From: Chrysomallon squamiferum
Lineage: Eukaryota; Mollusca; Gastropoda; Neomphalida; Peltospiridae
DNA: 12,560 nucleotides
Direction of reading: 5' to 3'
Assembly (NCBI GenBank): GCA_012295275.1
Contig: CM022672.1
Span: 34,617,173-34,629,732 of the forward strand
The notes beneath the pieces are model-generated. The model saw only the letters and a program-made list of their open reading frames with translations. It was not told the DNA's origin and did no database searches. Positions 10,018-12,560 of the stretch are shown here, one piece after another. A program made the translations under genes and the position numbers. Position 1 is the stretch's first letter, and every line of letters starts with the position of its first letter.

Positions 10018-10069
10018 TTACCTTTAATCCTAGAAACTGCACTGCAGGAAGAAGTCTTTCGTATGCAAG

Positions 10070-10077
10070 TATATAAA
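10070..10077 (+). promoter_or_regulatory. Candidate TATA box of the Hint gene
   Basis: TATATAAA lies 259 bases before the start codon, at the upstream edge of the duplicated block. The left arm has TATGTAAA at the same place (5888 to 5881, minus strand). A start of transcription about 30 bases downstream would leave a leader of some 230 bases with several short upstream ATGs. This is inferred from motif and position only. Confidence 0.4.
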
Positions 10078-10313
10078 CGGTAATATCACTTCACGTTGAA
10101 AATTAAAAAAAATATGTAATTCCGTCGTAAATTTGAAATAAATGTTTATTTTTTTTTTTATTGTAATATAATGTCGTTTTTAGTAACGATAGTGAACAGC
10201 TTGGCACGTACAACTGCCATCTATTACTGCTTCGATGAAATGAAGTGAAAAAAAAAATCTGTGCAATTTAAATATATGAAAATATTTAAATAATGTTCTT
10301 CTTGGTATTACTG

Positions 10314-10338
10314 TTAGTAATACTATTACTGTAGAATG
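10314..10338 (+). promoter_or_regulatory. 25-base leader block identical in both paralogs, with internal inverted repeat
   Basis: The bases up to and including the start codon are identical to 5640-5616 on the minus strand, while flanking leader sequence differs. It contains AGTAATA-C-TATTACT, an inverted repeat that in RNA could form a five-base-pair stem (AGUAA/UUACU) ten bases before the ATG. A role in translation control or transcription-factor binding is possible; neither is shown. Confidence 0.4.
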
Positions 10339-10413
10339 AAATCGGCTGAAGCTAAATTTGCTGTGTTTACCTTATTGTATGTTCTTAACTCTGTGTTCTG
10401 TGGCCTTAAAGTG
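10336..10413 (+). CDS. Exon 1: signal peptide of the Hint gene
   Basis: The 78-base exon encodes 26 codons. It starts MKSAEAK and continues with a hydrophobic core (FAVFTLLYVLNSVFC), then Gly, which fits a secretory signal peptide cut near residue 22. It ends at the donor GTAAGC (10414) in phase 0, and exon 2 also begins in phase 0. The ATG has A at -3, and an in-frame TAA lies 18 bases upstream (10318-10320), so this is probably the true start. The minus-strand copy at 5526-5618 keeps the reading frame, the hydrophobic pattern and the donor, with several silent changes, which supports real coding use. The link to exon 2 is inferred from order, phase and domain logic and not shown by a transcript. 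Confidence 0.68.
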
Positions 10414-10665
10414 GTAAGCATTTTTAACTACATCCAATAATATATAATACTGTAGATCAGACAGCAATTCAATAAGATAATAAACAGGTTACACAATGCA
10501 ACAAATATTTCTTGATAGAGGTAATTACGAACATACAACTGCTCTAAAATGGATATTTTATTTTTGAAGCATTTATGTTTTTTATCTGAATCACTTAAGG
10601 AATTAACAAAAGATTACCTCACATTCTGCTTTGTTGATATATATATATATTGTCCTCCTGTTACA

Positions 10666-10759
<94 letters not shown>

Positions 10760-12177
10760 ACTCTCTCTCTCTCTGTTTATTATTATTTTTATTTACTTGC
10801 TTTCTACTATAATGTAAAAAACAAAGGTATCCTCTTACTGTAATACAAATACTGACAACTTATTACTATAATGTAAATAACATGTCTTGTTACTATAATG
10901 TAAATAACATATCTTGTTACTATAATGTAAATAATATATCTCGTTACTGTTACGTAAATACTATTAATATCGTTTACCTTGTTTACTTTTCACATAATAG
11001 TATGAATTACAACAATTTACGAACAAAACCAAAGATAAATACCTGTCTCTTTTCGTTAATGTTAAAATATAAAAATTGCTTCATTCAATGAAAATAGCAT
11101 CGACCTCACCTATGTCCTTGTGGAGATCCAATAGTAAAGTGTCTTGAACGATGTTGTCCTGGATATTTTGTTACTGTGGAAAAGTGTTGTTCTCCATGTG
11201 AGGGGGAGGTACCTCCACCATGTTTTCCTGGTGACGTCACTGTGCTACTGGACAATAGAGAGACTGTAAAAATGAAAAATCTTGTTCCAGGACAAAAGAT
11301 TCTCGCTGGTACGTCACGTTTGTTTCCAGTTACAAACTGAGATTTTCAGTATTTGTTTAACATCCTACATAGTTCTGTTCCTTAACTGAATCAAATTTTG
11401 GTTTTGTACTGAAGCAAGAGATCTCTTAGATCAAGAATGAAATAAAACAGTCGAGTGTTGTTAACTGCATGAGTAACCAGAACAAAATAGGTTTCATCAA
11501 TGTTCTACTATGAGACATCGTTCTCATTAAAAAGGGAAATCTGTTGTTTTAATGATGTTATAGTAAAAGTGTATAGATTCAATATTATTTTACTAATTTC
11601 AGTACAAAATGGAAAACGCTTATTTTCTGAAGTCAGAACATTTATGCATCGTCAACCAGCATCAAATACGACATTTGTGACTCTGATTACAGAACAAGGC
11701 CGTCGACTTTCTCTCACAGAATTACACATTGTGTTTACTTCTACAAATACCTCAGCCAACATGGAACCAAAGTTTGTTTTCTTTGTTTTTCTTTCTCAAT
11801 GATCTTCAAATAAATTTCCAGAAACTACTCGAAATGGTTTCTTCTTGATGAAAATATGTATAACTACATCATTTGAATTGTAAATCTTAAACAACATAGT
11901 TAATTTTAAAATTTGTTCTTATTACCATTTAGATTACAAAATGTAGGACTTCATATCTATGATTTACATTTATTATTTAATGAACAACTACAGACAGATT
12001 TTCATCTTTTTCTGAATATCGCGTTATGCAGTCATAATGATTCTTATACTATATTTGTTTATTTCGTCAGTTTCGCTAAATCAGTGAAACCAGGTGATTA
12101 TTTATTCAACACAGAAAGCTGCTCAGCTGATTTCTGTCCAGAAAGAGTTGTACAAACATTTCTTTCAAAAAAACAAG
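10336..12177 (+). CDS. Secreted eight-cysteine peptide / Hint-domain (hedgehog C-terminal-like) gene, 5' part, four exons
   Basis: Predicted exons are 10336-10413, 11098-11308, 11603-11771 and 12071-12177. They give 188 residues in one continuous frame, running off the window before the last Hint strands. The order is signal peptide (about residues 1-22), a mini-domain with eight cysteines (residues 32-60), a proline stretch, and a Hint domain starting at Cys68 (motif CFPGD). The Hint signature continues with NLVPGQKILA, SEV..FMHR, FVTLIT..GRRLSLTELH and FAKSVKPGDY. In this family the Hint domain uses its first Cys for an N-S acyl shift and releases the upstream peptide, in hedgehog as a cholesterol ester. 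The TxxH motif is present (Thr135, His138). There is no hedgehog signalling domain, so this is a Hog-type relative rather than hedgehog. The Hint assignment is strong; exon 1 and the exon borders are inferred from splice signals, phase and the paralog fragments in this window. Confidence 0.85.
10637..10651. repeat. (AT)n microsatellite
   Basis: About 7.5 AT units in intron 1 of the Hint gene, close to the end of the duplicated block. Confidence 0.9.
10670..10774. repeat. (CT)n microsatellite in intron 1 of the Hint gene
   Basis: This is about 105 bases of CT dinucleotides, interrupted once by CACTCA. It is a pure polypyrimidine/polypurine tract on most of its length and could adopt triplex structure. 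Apparent Leu-Ser reading frames here are artefacts. Confidence 0.97.
10863..10970 (+). repeat. 27-base minisatellite in intron 1
   Basis: Three near-perfect 27-base units (10863-10889, 10890-10916, 10917-10943) of the form TTACTATAATGTAAATAACA plus a T-rich end are followed by a diverged fourth. Weaker relatives of the unit occur upstream from about 10806. The units differ by only a few bases. Confidence 0.9.
11098..11308 (+). CDS. Exon 2: eight-cysteine mini-domain and start of Hint domain
   Basis: The exon follows an AG at 11096-11097 and is open through 70 codons plus one base to the donor GTACGT at 11309. The first 34 codons carry eight cysteines in the order C-x1-C-x6-C-x3-CC-x9-CC-x2-C. 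An acidic, proline-rich linker (EGEVPPP) follows, then Cys68-Phe-Pro-Gly-Asp, the hallmark start of hedgehog-type Hint domains. Next come VTVLLDN, a KMKNLVPGQ block and KILA, matching the usual pattern of a variable strand, a D/N-L-x-x-G-D/Q block and V/I-L-A. The residue before the catalytic Cys is Pro, where hedgehogs usually have Gly. I do not recognise the cysteine framework as a named family. The polypyrimidine tract before the acceptor is weak. Confidence 0.85.
11603..11771 (+). CDS. Exon 3: Hint domain core with TxxH motif
   Basis: The acceptor is TTTCAG at 11597-11602. Joined in phase 1 to exon 2, it reads ILA-VQNGK..FSEV, as expected for hedgehog Hint domains (V-L-A-x-x-x-x-G-x..YSEV). 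The exon then reads FMHRQ, TFVTLIT, EQGRRLSLTELH and IVFTSTN. Thr135 and His138 match the conserved block-B Thr-x-x-His that assists the acyl shift. His112 sits where Drosophila Hedgehog has Asp303, the residue needed for cholesterol transfer. The donor GTTTGT at 11772 gives phase 2. It is not a perfect consensus donor, but the join to exon 4 produces EPN-FAKSVKPGDY without a gap. Reading through would stop at the TGA at 11800-11802. Confidence 0.85.
12071..12177 (+). CDS. Exon 4: Hint domain, FAKSVKPGDY block
   Basis: The acceptor is TTTATTTCGTCAG, ending at 12070. The exon reads FAKSVKPGDYLF..ESC, then PERVVQTFLSKKQ, matching the hedgehog Hint block F-A-x-x-V-x-P-G-D and the following R-V-V strand. 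It ends at GTAAAC (12178) in phase 1, just before the expected G-x-YAPLT..GTI..SCYA strands, which must lie downstream of the window. An earlier acceptor at 11931-11932 is in the same frame and would add 46 residues. The minus-strand relic at 9361-9463 shows homologous intron with stops at that place and keeps the acceptor equivalent to 12070, so 12071 is preferred. Confidence 0.82.
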
Positions 12178-12560
12178 GTAAACTAGTAATAGTACTTAAT
12201 ACTAATAGAAGTAGTTGTAGTATAATATATATCGTAGTAGTAATAATATGTATTATAATTACCATATTTGAGAAACTCAGCATATAACAAGCACATAAAT
12301 AATCAGACAGAAACTCTACACAGATAAAATCAAGACTCGCATAACAGTGAAAATTGTAATTGCTATAATAATTATAATACTGGTAGCGAAAGTAATACTG
12401 TCATAGACTAGTTGTAGTGATTATGTTTCAAAAACAGTCCTATCTAGATATCGGTAAAATGAAGATAAAAACTCATAAAAGAAATACAACTATTTATCTA
12501 AAACAACAAACTAAAAGTATACAAGAACTCTCTGTGTGGGGTAGGCTGTAAGTATCTTCA
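12178..12560 (+). other. Intron 4 of the Hint gene, continuing past the window
   Basis: The donor GTAAAC is followed by AT-rich DNA with TAG/TAA-rich runs. Its first 80 or so bases match the intron after the exon-4 relic at 9361. I see no further Hint exon (expected motif YAPLT..SCYA) in these bases. Confidence 0.6.

Larger units (their letters stand above)
10070..10612 (+). repeat. Right arm of inverted duplication: promoter, leader, exon 1, start of intron 1
   Basis: By eye this block aligns along its length with the reverse complement of 5321-5888. Shared landmarks are TATA-like box, ATATCACTTC, an ATATGTA block, ATAATGTC, TAACGAT, AAGTGAAAAAAAA followed by ATCTGTGC, AATATATGAAA, the last 25 bases through the ATG (identical), exon 1, the donor GTAAGC and intron blocks such as AATAAACAGG. 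Homology fades upstream of the TATA-like box and before the (CT)n tract. Confidence 0.85.

Noticed and set aside
10549-10843. Leu-Ser repeat frames on the plus strand
   Set aside because: They cross the (CT)n tract inside intron 1 of the Hint gene.

Overview
This window is animal nuclear DNA. It is AT-rich, carries long microsatellites, has genes split by short introns with GT-AG borders, and contains a fossil Tigger (pogo-class) transposon. The best gene encodes a Hint (hedgehog C-terminal type) autoprocessing domain, which points to an invertebrate metazoan. A chelicerate or another arthropod, or a mollusc, would fit, but the sequence does not let me choose. Nothing looks bacterial or viral.

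Right end (10070-12560, + strand): the 5' part of a secreted Hint-domain gene. Exon 1 encodes a signal peptide, exon 2 an eight-cysteine mini-domain and the start of the Hint domain, and exons 3 and 4 continue the Hint domain. All three splice junctions are phase-consistent (0, 1, 2), and the fourth exon ends at a donor whose downstream exons lie outside the window. The predicted product is a short cysteine-rich peptide of about 45 residues that the Hint domain would release. It is not a canonical hedgehog.

Middle (5321-10612): the promoter, 5' leader, exon 1 and start of intron 1 of this gene recur on the minus strand at 5321-5888. The two copies form a head-to-head inverted duplication about 4.2 kb apart. 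The left copy has an intact but diverged signal-peptide exon, and I could not find its later exons. A third, minus-strand fragment at about 9300-9590 matches exon 4 and its flanking introns and carries a 4-base deletion; it looks like a relic. Between the arms lies the broken Tigger transposase (7593-8411) with a recognisable 3' terminal repeat next to a TA.

Left end (1-5320): mostly AT-rich DNA without recognisable genes. It holds (ATA)n, (GA)n, A40, T22 and AC-rich repeats, a possible small two-exon reading frame (1186-1451), a promoter-like patch with a minus-strand start codon near 268, a GC-richer block open on both strands (3899-4092), and a possible polyadenylation signal near 5189. 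If the left Hint paralog is complete, this part may be its first intron.

All homology statements come from reading the sequence by eye. Percent identities were not computed and no database was searched.
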